DNA of 64,000 bases from Bryobacterales bacterium (GCA_016789905.1 JAEUQC010000136.1:1-64000), one strand, 5' to 3'; positions 34,327 through 42,225 are shown, numbered from the stretch's first letter. Numbers and translations: made by a program. The notes: a model not told the origin generated them from the letters alone.

Positions 34327-35477
34327 AGGCCGGTTGGGAAACGTCGACGCTCGACAAAATCGCTTCCAATCTCGACAGTCGACGCGTTCCAATCACGAAG
34401 TCTGATCGAGTTCCAGGAGAATACCCATACTACGGTGCCTCAGGCATCGTCGACTACGTCGAGGGCTACATCTTCGACGAGGAAACGTTGCTCGTATCCG
34501 AGGACGGTGCAAACCTCCTGGCACGAACAACCCCAATTGCGTTTCCCGCCGCAGGACGGTACTGGGTAAATAATCACGCCCATATCCTGAAGTTCCCGAA
34601 CGCTACAATCCAGCGCTTCGTGGAGTTCTACTTAAACAGCATTTCGCTCAAGGAATTCATTACCGGCGCCGCCCAACCGAAGCTGAACCAGCAAGCCTTG
34701 AATTCCATCCCTATCCCGAACCCACCCCTCCCCGAACAGCAACGCATCGTCGCCATCCTCGACGAAGCCTTCGCCGCCATCGCCACCGCCAAAGCCAACG
34801 CCGAAAAAAACCTCCAAAACGCCCGCGCCATTCATGGGACACGACTCGATACTGCGCTAAACACCCTAAGGGACTCTGTCGAATGTTATCCGCTTTCGGC
34901 CATTGTCGAATTCCGCAATGGAATGAATTACACCAAGACCAGCCGCGGAGAGACAGTCCGAATCGTTGGCGTCAGTGATTTCCTCGATAGATTCCATGCA
35001 GACTGTGACGATCTGGAAGAAATCACCATTGACGGGCACCTCAAAGAGTCGGACTTCCTTCGAATCGGCGATCTGCTCGTTGTTCGATCCAATGGCAACC
35101 AAGCCTTGATCGGGCGTTCAATCCTGATTGATCGAGTGGTCGAGAAAATGACCCATTCCGGTTTTACCATTCGGCTGCGCCCTGTCACTCGAACCATCAG
35201 TTCGCGATATCTACTCTACGCACTAAAATCTCCAATTATGCGTGGAGAAATGGCCGGCGGTGGGACAGGCACAAACATAAAGAGCCTAAGTCAAAGCTCG
35301 CTCGCTGAACTCTCGGTCCCGGTCCCCTCCCTAGATGTCCAACAAAAGCTCACGGCTAACCTCGACGCCCTCCGCACTGAAACCCTCCGCCTGGAATCCC
35401 TCTACCGCCGCAAACTCGCCGCCCTCGACGAACTGAAAAAATCGCTCCTCCACCGCGCCTTCAACGGCGACCTCTAA
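34323..35477 (+). CDS. hsdS: Type I restriction-modification system, S (specificity) subunit
   Basis: 384 aa with two target-recognition domains. TRD1 is about 1-130 (GWETSTLDKIASNL ... NSIPIPNPPLPEQQRIVAIL), followed by the first conserved helix (about 135-175). TRD2 is about 180-335 (SVPVPSLDVQQKLTANLDAL), followed by the second helix to the end (ETLRLESLYRRKLAALDELKKSLLHRAFNGDL). The pattern is that of a full-length HsdS, which sets the bipartite DNA sequence recognised by the complex. The TRD2 stretch (about 34850-35330) is visibly less GC-rich than the flanking helices, as expected for exchangeable recognition domains. It overlaps hsdM by 4 bp and is 6 bp before rhuM. Confidence 0.9.
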   Translation: MKAGWETSTLDKIASNLDSRRVPITKSDRVPGEYPYYGASGIVDYVEGYIFDEETLLVSEDGANLLARTTPIAFPAAGRYWVNNHAHILKFPNATIQRFVEFYLNSISLKEFITGAAQPKLNQQALNSIPIPNPPLPEQQRIVAILDEAFAAIATAKANAEKNLQNARAIHGTRLDTALNTLRDSVECYPLSAIVEFRNGMNYTKTSRGETVRIVGVSDFLDRFHADCDDLEEITIDGHLKESDFLRIGDLLVVRSNGNQALIGRSILIDRVVEKMTHSGFTIRLRPVTRTISSRYLLYALKSPIMRGEMAGGGTGTNIKSLSQSSLAELSVPVPSLDVQQKLTANLDALRTETLRLESLYRRKLAALDELKKSLLHRAFNGDL

Positions 35478-35483
35478 CCCCCG

Positions 35484-36512
35484 ATGCCCCCACAACCCCA
35501 ACCCGAGCCCGGCATCCTCCTCTACCAGACCGAAGACGGCCGCACCCGCATACAGTGCCGCTTCGAACACGAAACCATCTGGCTCACACAAGCCCAAATC
35601 GCCGAGCTCTTCCAAACCACCCCTCAGAACATCACCCTCCACCTCAAAGCAATCTACGCCGAAGGCGAACTCACCGAGGAAGCAACTTGTAAGCAATACT
35701 TACAAGTTCGCCAGGAAGGCGCCCGCAGCCTCACCCGCAATCTCCGCCACTACCGCCTCGAAGCCATCCTCGCCGTCGGCTACCGCGTCCGCTCCCACCG
35801 CGGCACCCAATTCCGGCAATGGGCCACCGCCCGCCTCGCCGAATACCTGATTAGAGGCTTCGCCATGGACGACGAGCGCCTCAAAAATCCGCCCGGCCCC
35901 AGCCAAACCGACTACTTCGACGACCTCCTCGCCCGCATCCGCGACATCCGCTCCTCGGAGCGCCGCTTCTACCAGAAGGTCCTCGACATCTACGCCACCA
36001 GCCTCGACTACACCCCCAACACCGAAGCCTCCCAACTCTTCTTCGCCACCGTCCAGAACAAGATGCACTGGGCCGCCCACGGCCACACCGCCGCCGAAGT
36101 CATCCACGCCCGCGCCGACTCCACCAAGCCCCAAATGGGCCTCCAAACCACCCGTCCCGGCGGCGTCATCCGCAAAGACGACGTCTCCGTCGCCAAGAAC
36201 TACCTCGATGAGGAGGAGTTGAACGCCCTCAACCGCATCGTCAGCGCCTACATCGAGTTCGCCGAACTCCAGGCCCTCAACCGCAAGCCCATGACCATGC
36301 TCGACTGGATCGCCAAACTCGATGACTTCTTAGAACTCTCCGGCCGCGACCTCCTCACCCACGCCGGCAAAATCTCCGCCGAAAACGCCAAATCCAAGGC
36401 CGAAGTCGAATTCGACGCTTACCGCCAGCAAATCGACCAGCAACCCCGCCCCGTCGACGCCCATTTCGAACAAGCCGCCCGTCAACTAGGCAAACGCAAA
36501 AAGGATCGATAG
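35484..36512 (+). CDS. RhuM-family protein of the restriction locus
   Basis: 342 aa, full length for the RhuM (virulence-associated) family. Landmarks are IWLTQAQIAELFQTTPQNITLHLKAIYAEGEL near the N-terminus (a winged-helix-like part) and LRHYRLEAILAVGYRVRSHRGTQFRQWAT. The C-terminal half contains DYFDDLLARIRDIRSSERRFYQKVLDIYATSLDY. The family is frequently encoded inside type I restriction-modification operons, but its role there is not settled. It follows hsdS by 6 bp and is in the same C-rich codon style. A diverged fragment of a second rhuM-like gene lies about 600 bp downstream. Confidence 0.8.
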   Translation: MPPQPQPEPGILLYQTEDGRTRIQCRFEHETIWLTQAQIAELFQTTPQNITLHLKAIYAEGELTEEATCKQYLQVRQEGARSLTRNLRHYRLEAILAVGYRVRSHRGTQFRQWATARLAEYLIRGFAMDDERLKNPPGPSQTDYFDDLLARIRDIRSSERRFYQKVLDIYATSLDYTPNTEASQLFFATVQNKMHWAAHGHTAAEVIHARADSTKPQMGLQTTRPGGVIRKDDVSVAKNYLDEEELNALNRIVSAYIEFAELQALNRKPMTMLDWIAKLDDFLELSGRDLLTHAGKISAENAKSKAEVEFDAYRQQIDQQPRPVDAHFEQAARQLGKRKKDR

Positions 36513-36543
36513 CGAGCCAGTCCCTTCCATCGATAATGACGCT

Positions 36544-36798
36544 ATGAGCGTCACCATTGAGGATCAGCTTCCAGACGACCTGATCCCAATCCTTGACCAG
36601 AGAGCCCACGGTGCCGGGTTGGATCGGGAGCAGTATGTCCGCTCCATCGTATCCCGCGATCTGACCGGCCCCCGCCTGCTGGATGACATCCTCGGTGCGT
36701 TTCGCCGCGAGGTCTCTGAGAGTGGACAGTCCGACCAGGAACTTTTAGACCTCGTCACCGCCGCTCGCAATGACGTCGAAGCGAAGACCGATCGCTGA
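36544..36798 (+). CDS. Small RHH-type antitoxin
   Basis: 84 aa, acidic, beginning MSVTIEDQLPDDLIPILDQRAHGAGLDREQYVRSIV. A short beta strand followed by two helices fits a ribbon-helix-helix DNA-binding antitoxin. The C-terminal tail (LLDLVTAARNDVEAKTDR) would contact the toxin. Such antitoxins are normally followed within a few bases by a PIN-domain toxin gene. Here the downstream sequence has only a broken trace of one, so the antitoxin looks orphaned. It is separated by 31 bp from rhuM and could be cotranscribed with the restriction locus. Confidence 0.6.
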   Translation: MSVTIEDQLPDDLIPILDQRAHGAGLDREQYVRSIVSRDLTGPRLLDDILGAFRREVSESGQSDQELLDLVTAARNDVEAKTDR

Positions 36799-36805
36799 AT
36801 CTAGG

Positions 36806-36907
36806 AATGAACTACAGCCCGTTCAAGTTCGCGTCGTGTGCGATTACATGAACTTTCTCCCAGGGGCCGCGGGACAGTCCGGCGGGTGTGCTTGGATTCC
36901 GGCGTGA
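36806..36907 (+). pseudogene. Eroded start of a PIN-domain toxin
   Basis: Immediately after the antitoxin a frame without a usable start reads VRVVCDYMNFLPGAAGQSGG and stops at 36905-36907. PIN toxins of this branch start MRVVCDTNVFL or MRVVCDYNVFL, so the first strand with its catalytic Asp is recognisable, but the next residues are scrambled and the rest of the gene is gone. The expected partner of the antitoxin is therefore a relic of about 25 codons. The match is short and could be chance. Confidence 0.4.
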
Positions 36908-37002
36908 CCGGCCGCAGGGTTAGGCTTAAATAAGAAGTCCCTTTTTATCAACCGCTTAAAGAATTTACCCGCGATTCCCGGCTTCCACCTTAAATAAAAC
37001 AC

Positions 37003-37148
37003 CTACGCCCAGAACGGGAGATAGCGCGCATATTTCCTGGATCCCCCTACCGCTTCGGCAGCCTTGACCAGGCCAGACTCAATCGCCGCACTGATCACCT
37101 GAGAAACCACGGAGGGAAGAGGAACTGACCGCCCTGAACCGGATCGTC
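37003..37148 (-). pseudogene. C-terminal remnant of an unrecognised protein
   Basis: On the minus strand a frame of about 47 codons ends at a TAG (37005-37003) and reads as sensible protein at its end: SAAIESGLVKAAEAVG, then GGSRKYARYLPFWA. It opens after a TGA with no good start, although a GTG is available internally. It resembles the end of a helical protein but I do not recognise the family. It overlaps the rhuM fragment on the other strand in part, so its first third may be coincidental. Confidence 0.3.
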
Positions 37149-37221
37149 AGCGCAATACCATATTGTGCTCTGATCGTCGGTCCAGCATCCAGTAAATGAT
37201 TACTGCCTCGACTGGGTTGAG
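37115..37221 (+). pseudogene. Diverged fragment of a rhuM-like gene
   Basis: GAAGAGGAACTGACCGCC and the following CTGAACCGGATCGTCAGC encode EEELTALNRIVSA. This matches EEELNALNRIVSA in the intact RhuM protein, with differences mostly at third codon positions. About 50 bases later CTCGACTGGGTTGAG (LDWVE) corresponds to LDWIA, but the spacing and frame are broken. This is a relic of a second rhuM gene, not a recent copy of the intact one. Confidence 0.5.
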
Positions 37222-37547
37222 CCTTCGGCAAGTAACGACAGGCCGATCAAATAGCCGAAATCATACCAGCCCCCAGAATTGGGATAAGCATAAATGCGAA
37301 CGTCGCTTATCAGTCCATACAGAAAGCTAGGGATTATCAACGCGCCGTGAAATATTCCGACGATGAACCCGGGACCGGAATGGGTTTCAGGGATTGGCTG
37401 CCTAGCGCAACTCGCTAACATTGCGATAAGTATTATCGTTGCTTGCAACACTCGTCGTCTGGAGTACCAACGTGAGTTACTGATGCGGTAGAGGCTGACA
37501 GTGAGCATTTTGGGGAGCATATAGTGGCCCATTGTGGCACATCCCAT
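37200..37547 (-). CDS. Small membrane lipoprotein-like protein with YDFGYLIG end
   Basis: 115 aa as the longest frame; the true start is probably later (ATG at codon 14 or the GTG of VLQATIILIAMLASC). A hydrophobic stretch ends in a lipobox LASC. The remaining 65 residues (SGPGFIVGIFHGALIIPSFLYGLISDV, then NSGGWYDFGYLIG) resemble a widespread family of short membrane proteins with a GFxxGxxHG...FGxLxG pattern and no known function. It is the only apparently intact gene in a stretch of relics. Composition is lower in GC than the restriction genes. Confidence 0.55.
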   Translation of the reverse strand: MGCATMGHYMLPKMLTVSLYRISNSRWYSRRRVLQATIILIAMLASCARQPIPETHSGPGFIVGIFHGALIIPSFLYGLISDVRIYAYPNSGGWYDFGYLIGLSLLAEGSTQSRQ

Positions 37548-37806
37548 CTCAATACTCCGACCAGTGCGTCACCACCATTTTGAGATGGTGAGAGATTGGC
37601 TGATGTGCAAGATTGAGAAACGCTTCGATTCGTAAACGTCGAGACGGTGTTCGCCGGTCGTCATTTTCGGAACAAACCGGCGACAAGCTACGTAATGCGA
37701 CCCATATGATCTGGCCTACACACGAACGGCACAAACCTAACGCATGAATGCTCCTTAGACGGCGGCAGTGGCACCCTGTACCGCCGCCCGTCAACCCACA
37801 AAAACA
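37548..37806. other. Non-coding gap with an imperfect hairpin
   Basis: No convincing gene. About 37756-37793 holds GACGGCGGC...CCGCCGCCCGTC, an imperfect hairpin with a bulged C that would follow the DarG stop by about 15 bases on the minus strand and could terminate that transcript. The rest is of lower GC than the surrounding genes. Confidence 0.4.
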
Positions 37807-38841
37807 CTACGCCCATTGCAGCCGCGTGAGTTGCGCAAACGCCACCCGCACATGGTGTTCAGGAAACACGCGCGCTTTCCGCTCATTCCACGCATGCACA
37901 TCGCGAACCGCATGCGCGACGTCTGCCCGCGCTTGCGGATTCTCCGTCATCACCCAATGAACCGTCGCCAATAGTTCCATGCCGTGCGGAGTCTCGTACC
38001 CCTCAATCAACTCGTTCACCGCCTCGATCCGCCGCAGTGTCGCCTCATCGTCCGCCAGATACGTGGCAACCTCTTCCCGTCCTTCAGGCAGCACTTGAAT
38101 GGAGGACTCCCGGCTTCGGTCTCCGTATCCACGAACGAAATGACCTTCCATCCGCTGCAAGACATGGTTCAACGCTTCCGCGTAGGGCCCGTACTGCTGC
38201 CTCTCAAACGAGAGTCGCAGCGGTTGGCCGGCAAGCTGCAAGAAATACGCAAGCTTCTGGACTTCTAACAGCGTCAGCCGGTAACCAATCTCCCCATAGT
38301 CCATCATCATCGCCACGAGAGCCGCGCGATTATCGGTCATCCGCGGTCTCGCTGTGGCAATGTGCATCTCCTCAACGGCGGGCGCACCGTCAGGGGTATA
38401 CAAGAGTACCCTCACCTCGGGCACCTCCGCCAAAGCTTTCTCAATCTTCGGCCGAACCACGTTCCAATCCAGCCCACCATTTCCGCAGCCCAACGGCGGA
38501 ACCGCGATCGACTGAATCTTCTCGCGCCGGATCACGTCCACCAAATCACGCAGCCCGGCCTCGACGTCTTCCATTCTCGACTTGCCCTTCCAGTGACGCT
38601 TCGTGGGAAAGTTGATGACGAATTTCGGATTGCCCAGTCGATGGGTCGGCACCACAAACATCTTGCCGGGGACCACCTCTTCACGCTTGCAAGCGGCCGC
38701 ATACACCTTGAAGTTTTCCGGGAATGCCTGACGAAACTGTAGCGCAATGCCCTTGCCCATGACGCCCACCGTGTTCACCGTGTTGACCAGGGCTTCTACC
38801 GGCGCCTCCAACAGGTTGCCTTTCGTCAACTCCAGCATGGC
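37807..38841 (-). CDS. darG: DarG-like macrodomain antitoxin, apparently without DarT
   Basis: 344 aa from the ATG at 38841, with GGGGAG just upstream; the longer frame to 39045 runs into the divergent antitoxin gene. The N-terminal macrodomain (MLELTKGNLLEAPVEALVNTVNTVGVMGKGIALQFR and AVPPLGCGNGGLDW) is the DarG type, which removes ADP-ribose from DNA. The C-terminal part (LTLLEVQKLAYFLQLAGQPLRLSFERQQYGPYAEALNHVLQ) matches the DarG/SocA-like domain that binds the toxin. DarT, the DNA ADP-ribosyltransferase, is normally encoded immediately upstream. Here only a 187-bp gap and a divergent Phd-type gene are found. It may protect against foreign DarT or be a leftover. Confidence 0.8.
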   Translation of the reverse strand, partial: AMLELTKGNLLEAPVEALVNTVNTVGVMGKGIALQFRQAFPENFKVYAAACKREEVVPGKMFVVPTHRLGNPKFVINFPTKRHWKGKSRMEDVEAGLRDLVDVIRREKIQSIAVPPLGCGNGGLDWNVVRPKIEKALAEVPEVRVLLYTPDGAPAVEEMHIATARPRMTDNRAALVAMMMDYGEIGYRLTLLEVQKLAYFLQLAGQPLRLSFERQQYGPYAEALNHVLQRMEGHFVRGYGDRSRESSIQVLPEGREEVATYLADDEATLRRIEAVNELIEGYETPHGMELLATVHWVMTENPQARADVAHAVRDVHAWNERKARVFPEHHVRVAFAQLTRLQWA

Positions 38842-39028
38842 TCCCCTATCATCGTTAATTCTAGTCTCCCCTGACTTCGACGCCGAAACCCAACAAACCC
38901 AAGTCCACACCGTAACACCACGAACAGACCAGGCGCCAGTCCTCCCGCCCGGGTTTGACTCGGCAACCAACAAAGCATAGCTTGGGAGAAGGGGTATCGG
39001 CAGAACGATAACAGCCGAGTCCACACTT

Positions 39029-39322
39029 ATGACGGGCAAAATCACCGCCGAAAAGGCCGGCTCCGAATTCGGTCAAATCATGGATCGTGCAGTCGATCAC
39101 AACGACCGCTTCCTTGTCGAACGCGATGGCGAACCCGCCGTGCTGATTCTCTGCATAGTCGACCACCTAAAAGAGATCGCGCCGCCCCCCAGCTGGCTGA
39201 AAGACATTCATGAGGACTCGGTGCGTAACGGGACCGACACACTCACAATGGCCGAAATCGACGAAGAAATCGCAGCGGCCCGCGCAGAGAGGGGAGAACC
39301 GCGACAACGGCTCAACGATTGA
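39029..39322 (+). CDS. Phd/YefM-type antitoxin
   Basis: 97 aa. The N-terminal half has the Phd fold signature: KITAEKAGSEFGQIMDRAVDHNDRFLVERDGEPAVLILCIVDH, in which the antitoxin family reads V-x-A-R-x-x-F-x-x-x-L...V-T-R-x-G-x-P-x-A-V-L. The acidic C-terminal tail (MAEIDEEIAAARAERGEP) should neutralise a toxin and become ordered on binding. The protein would also repress its own promoter. No complete toxin gene follows: the next frame starts at TTG 39319 and ends after 33 codons. It is divergent from darG. Confidence 0.7.
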   Translation: MTGKITAEKAGSEFGQIMDRAVDHNDRFLVERDGEPAVLILCIVDHLKEIAPPPSWLKDIHEDSVRNGTDTLTMAEIDEEIAAARAERGEPRQRLND

Positions 39323-39420
39323 TTCGAGACGTCCTCGGCTCCATCATCGACCCGTCCCATATGCATCCGGCCCGCTTACCGGAAGCACCGCTCGTCGTGC
39401 GACCCACTATCGGGGCGTGA
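39319..39420 (+). pseudogene. Possible remnant of the toxin partner of the Phd antitoxin
   Basis: A frame starting at TTG 39319 overlaps the antitoxin stop by 4 bp, the expected position and coupling for a toxin gene. It reads LIRDVLGSIIDPSHMHPARLPEA and stops at 39418-39420. PIN toxins in this position start VIRxVLDTNVLVSALL...PARLLEA, so the outline is similar, but the catalytic Asp/Asn motif is destroyed and the gene is cut short. The assignment is weak. Confidence 0.25.
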
Positions 39421-40092
39421 GTTTTTCACATTTCTCCCTCTGCCGCGCACGAGTCGACGCGAAGGAAATAGGCACGGTGAGGCGTGGATTCGACCCCGAA
39501 TGCGGATCCCCTGATGAAGATGAGTTGGTGACTCTTTTTAAGGTGTCAGGTCTGCTTCCAACCAATTCTGGCTTTTCAAAGCTGGGAAGGCGAGAAAAGG
39601 GGATGGGACGGGAATCATGAGATTGTCTGGTCATCGCCACAAAGGGTTTGGCCCGCCCCGGAGCATTCGTTCTCGACTGCCATTCCAAAGGCGATTCAGT
39701 TGTCCCTTCTTGAAGCTCAGAAATGCTTGGTCGTTGGCGCCTATACAGCCTGCGTCGCAATGACGGGCCGCGCTCTTGAGGCGATCGGCCGGCACTTCCA
39801 CACGAAAGGAAATGCCAATAAATTGATGCTTGCTGCTGGTATCGAGGAACTGCGCCAGAACAACATTATTGACCAGCGCTTGTACGAGTGGAGCAAGGAG
39901 CTACACCTCAACCGTAACTTGGCGGCCCACGCAAGCAGCCAGGAGTTTGAACAGGCTGACGCCGAGGACCTGTTCAACTTCGCATCCGCAATCTGTGACT
40001 ACGTCTTTGTCCTTAGCGAGAAGTTTGACAAGTTCAAAAAACGCAAAGGATCGAACGGCACCCTGGCGCCGCCGGAAACTGCGGAACAATAG
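39418..40092 (+). pseudogene. DUF4145 protein gene broken by a one-base frameshift
   Basis: The intact 3' part encodes LLEAQKCLVVGAYTACVAMTGRALEAIGRHF and the LHLNRNLAAHASSQEFEQADAEDLF stretch, the DUF4145 domain, often found in defence-linked or restriction-linked proteins. Reading backwards, the frame continues through SSPQRVWPAPEHSFSTAIPKAIQ, GWDGNHEIVW and CQVCFQPILAFQSWEGE to a TGA. The preceding residues VRRGFDPECGSPDEDELVTL are in another frame. Removing one T from the T5 run at 39536-39540 joins them as DELVTLLRCQVC, restoring the treble-clef-like CxxC. The gene probably started at the GTG at 39418. A sequencing error in the homopolymer is equally possible. Confidence 0.6.
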
Positions 40093-40157
40093 TAACAAGG
40101 CGCGAATCAACGTCTGCGCTAAGGTAATTGCACCCTCTAATTCGGCGTGCACCCAGC

Positions 40158-41000
40158 TTAGCCCCGATGTGCCCGCAACTCACTCTCCAGCTCCTCCGCG
40201 AACGCTTCCGCCTCGCTCTCCCGGATGAACTCCTTTTCTCCGGGCATCTTTGCCAGTAAATTCTGCGCCTTCACAAATGATGGTTGAAGTCGCTCGTCCT
40301 GTGGCTCACCCAACAGCAGATGGATCTTGAATTTCTCACTGCTATCGTGCAGGCCGGTCGCCCGCCCCACCCAGCGATTAGCCTTTTCTAAAATAGCGCC
40401 GCCGTCGGCCATATCAAACGACACGGGTTCATATACGTGCCAAACCCCATTCTTCCAGGCCCGTTGGAACTCGTAGTCGTAGCTTGACGCCACAATCCGC
40501 TTCTTCGTTAAATGGGCGGTCACGGCGCGCTTTTCGAGCGGCTCCCGGAACACACGCCACACGTCTTCATCGTCTCTCCGCGCTGTCCCCGCGGGAACCG
40601 CATAGCGCTCGACGTATCTTTCAAAGAGATCGGCCAGCGTCTTCTCGAGGTCATTCGACAGGCCCACCCCGACGGGCCGCGAGAATTGAAGGGAACTATC
40701 GTCCGCCGGAAGCACCCGGCCCAGAAAATGCTCAATCGTTCGATCCGGCTCAAACGGCAACGCGCCAGCACACTTTTCCCCGCTCGCATTGATTTGATCC
40801 TGGACGTATCGGGTCAATTGCCGGAAACGAGTCCCATCAATTTTTGTGAAGAGGTGCGTGATCCTCGTATAGTGCGTGGTGCACAATGCGCGCAGAAATC
40901 CCGCTTGCTGCGAATAGACCGCCACTCCAATGTTCACGAACTCCTGGGTGACCGGGTCATGAACGTAGCGCAAGACGCTGAAACTATATGGAATTCTCAC
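40158..41000 (-). CDS. DUF3037 protein, partner of a HipA-like kinase
   Basis: 280 aa. The N-terminus MRIPYSFSVLRYVHDPVTQEFVNIGVAVYS is the hallmark of DUF3037, a family of unknown molecular function found next to HipA-like kinase genes. The C-terminal half is mixed alpha/beta, ending in an acidic helix (EAEAFAEELESELRAHRG). No membrane segment or signal. Its start overlaps the stop of the HipA-like gene by 4 bp, so the two are translationally coupled. By position it could be the regulator, substrate or antidote of the kinase. The gene sits among antitoxin relics inside the split restriction locus. Confidence 0.8.
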   Translation of the reverse strand: MRIPYSFSVLRYVHDPVTQEFVNIGVAVYSQQAGFLRALCTTHYTRITHLFTKIDGTRFRQLTRYVQDQINASGEKCAGALPFEPDRTIEHFLGRVLPADDSSLQFSRPVGVGLSNDLEKTLADLFERYVERYAVPAGTARRDDEDVWRVFREPLEKRAVTAHLTKKRIVASSYDYEFQRAWKNGVWHVYEPVSFDMADGGAILEKANRWVGRATGLHDSSEKFKIHLLLGEPQDERLQPSFVKAQNLLAKMPGEKEFIRESEAEAFAEELESELRAHRG

Positions 41001-41785
41001 GCTAGCCTCCTTCGAATCTCTTCGGCGAAACTCGCCGCTTCTCCGGCCACCGCCCGAAGGTGACCGTCGATCTTCTGCAAGCTACCATTGTTCCACTCCG
41101 CGGGCACTTCTGCCAGGATGGCCGGAAGCACCCGCTGGGGAAGGACGGACAGGGCTTCCGAAAACGACAGCAAATCGAGCTCTTTCCCCTTTAGGCGCCG
41201 GAAGAAGACGTGATCCGACAAAAATGGACACCGGTCCAGCCGCCACGGCTCCTCGGCCGGCAATAGGTCTTCGATGAACGAAAACGCCAGTTCATGGTCA
41301 TACACAATAATCTCGTCGCCCCGGCTAAACAGATTGGGATTCGGAGTGTAACGCCGGTCGGGGTTCTGAATTAGAGCGTCAAACGCGAAGGTACAAACCG
41401 CTGCCGGCCACATTGCCTCTGGGATCGGCCTGTCCACGGGCCAGGTCATCACGTCATTCAATTGACGCGATCCGAAATTCAGGCCAACACTCGGTCGCAA
41501 AATGTTCGCCCTATCAGGTTGGCTGGCACTCACCAAGTCGACAAACATTGGGTCCAGCGAAACAAGGGCCGGCGCCGGAACCGGTAGGCCGAAATAGGCC
41601 GCAATCTGCGACGCCACCAGTTCGGACGCCAACCCAGTCACTCCGCGTTCATTTCCACCACGTAGTTTAACCACATAATCGCCCGCCGGCGTTCCGTCGT
41701 CGCCCTCACACCCACAGAGTACAGGCTTTGTGCGGCCAGATCCCATGAAACGGTGAAACTGCACTGCTTGAACGGTCTGAATCAT
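40997..41785 (-). CDS. HipA-like kinase (short form)
   Basis: 262 aa, shorter than classical HipA (about 440) because the N-terminal subdomain is missing. The kinase landmarks are present: YVVKLRGG (Lys40, ATP binding), GLASELVASQIAAYFGLPVP, FDALIQNPDRRYTPNPNLF (136-153, the catalytic Asp/Asn loop of the HipA fold) and IVYDHELAF (Asp163, the metal-binding acid). HipA kinases phosphorylate a cellular protein such as a tRNA synthetase and slow growth. The short form paired with DUF3037 has no well-established role. It forms an operon with DUF3037 by a 4-bp overlap. No HipB-type DNA-binding antitoxin is adjacent. Confidence 0.75.
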   Translation of the reverse strand: MIQTVQAVQFHRFMGSGRTKPVLCGCEGDDGTPAGDYVVKLRGGNERGVTGLASELVASQIAAYFGLPVPAPALVSLDPMFVDLVSASQPDRANILRPSVGLNFGSRQLNDVMTWPVDRPIPEAMWPAAVCTFAFDALIQNPDRRYTPNPNLFSRGDEIIVYDHELAFSFIEDLLPAEEPWRLDRCPFLSDHVFFRRLKGKELDLLSFSEALSVLPQRVLPAILAEVPAEWNNGSLQKIDGHLRAVAGEAASFAEEIRRRLA

Positions 41786-42225
41786 TGACCCGCCAGTTAC
41801 AACCAGAGATATTCGATGTTGCTGAGACCACTAGTTTGCCAGAACCACGATGCGGTGTCATTGGGTGAAACTCCAACAAAAAAGCGCTGGAAGCGATGAG
41901 AACAACTAAGATCGATCGCAAGACAACCGAATGTCCGCGCAAGGAGCAGCGGGAAAAGTACTGCCTCGCGCGACGTTCGATGAAGTGCACCCTGGCAACA
42001 GCCGCCGCCCAGCCCACTCGCCACCAAAAGGAAAAGCAGCCAAGTGGGCTTCCGCCCAACGGACCGCCTTAGCAGCCCTCTCAACCGCAATCTCAGGGTA
42101 ACAAACAAACATTGGCCACCCCAACACACCCGCCAATCCCCGGCCGATATCCTCACTCAACATCCGCTACCATAAAGAAACCCTAACTCCCCAACCACGC
42201 CCGAGCCCGCCCTTCGAATCCCCCC
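41786..42225. other. 440-bp gap without a recognised gene
   Basis: Several minus-strand frames are open here, but none has a ribosome site, a family motif or plausible composition, and the longest overlaps the HipA-like gene. The sequence becomes C-rich toward hsdR. It should contain the promoters for the divergent HipA-like operon and hsdR. I saw no tRNA, hairpin pair or repeat. Confidence 0.5.

Noticed and set aside
38842-39028. Remains of darT upstream of darG
   Set aside because: I looked for DarT-like sequence on the minus strand and found none. The gap is too short and partly holds the Phd promoter.
41797-42156. Minus-strand frames in the gap before hsdR
   Set aside because: Three overlapping frames of 85-119 codons with Cys/Trp/Arg-rich products, no ribosome sites and no motifs. 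One overlaps the HipA-like gene.
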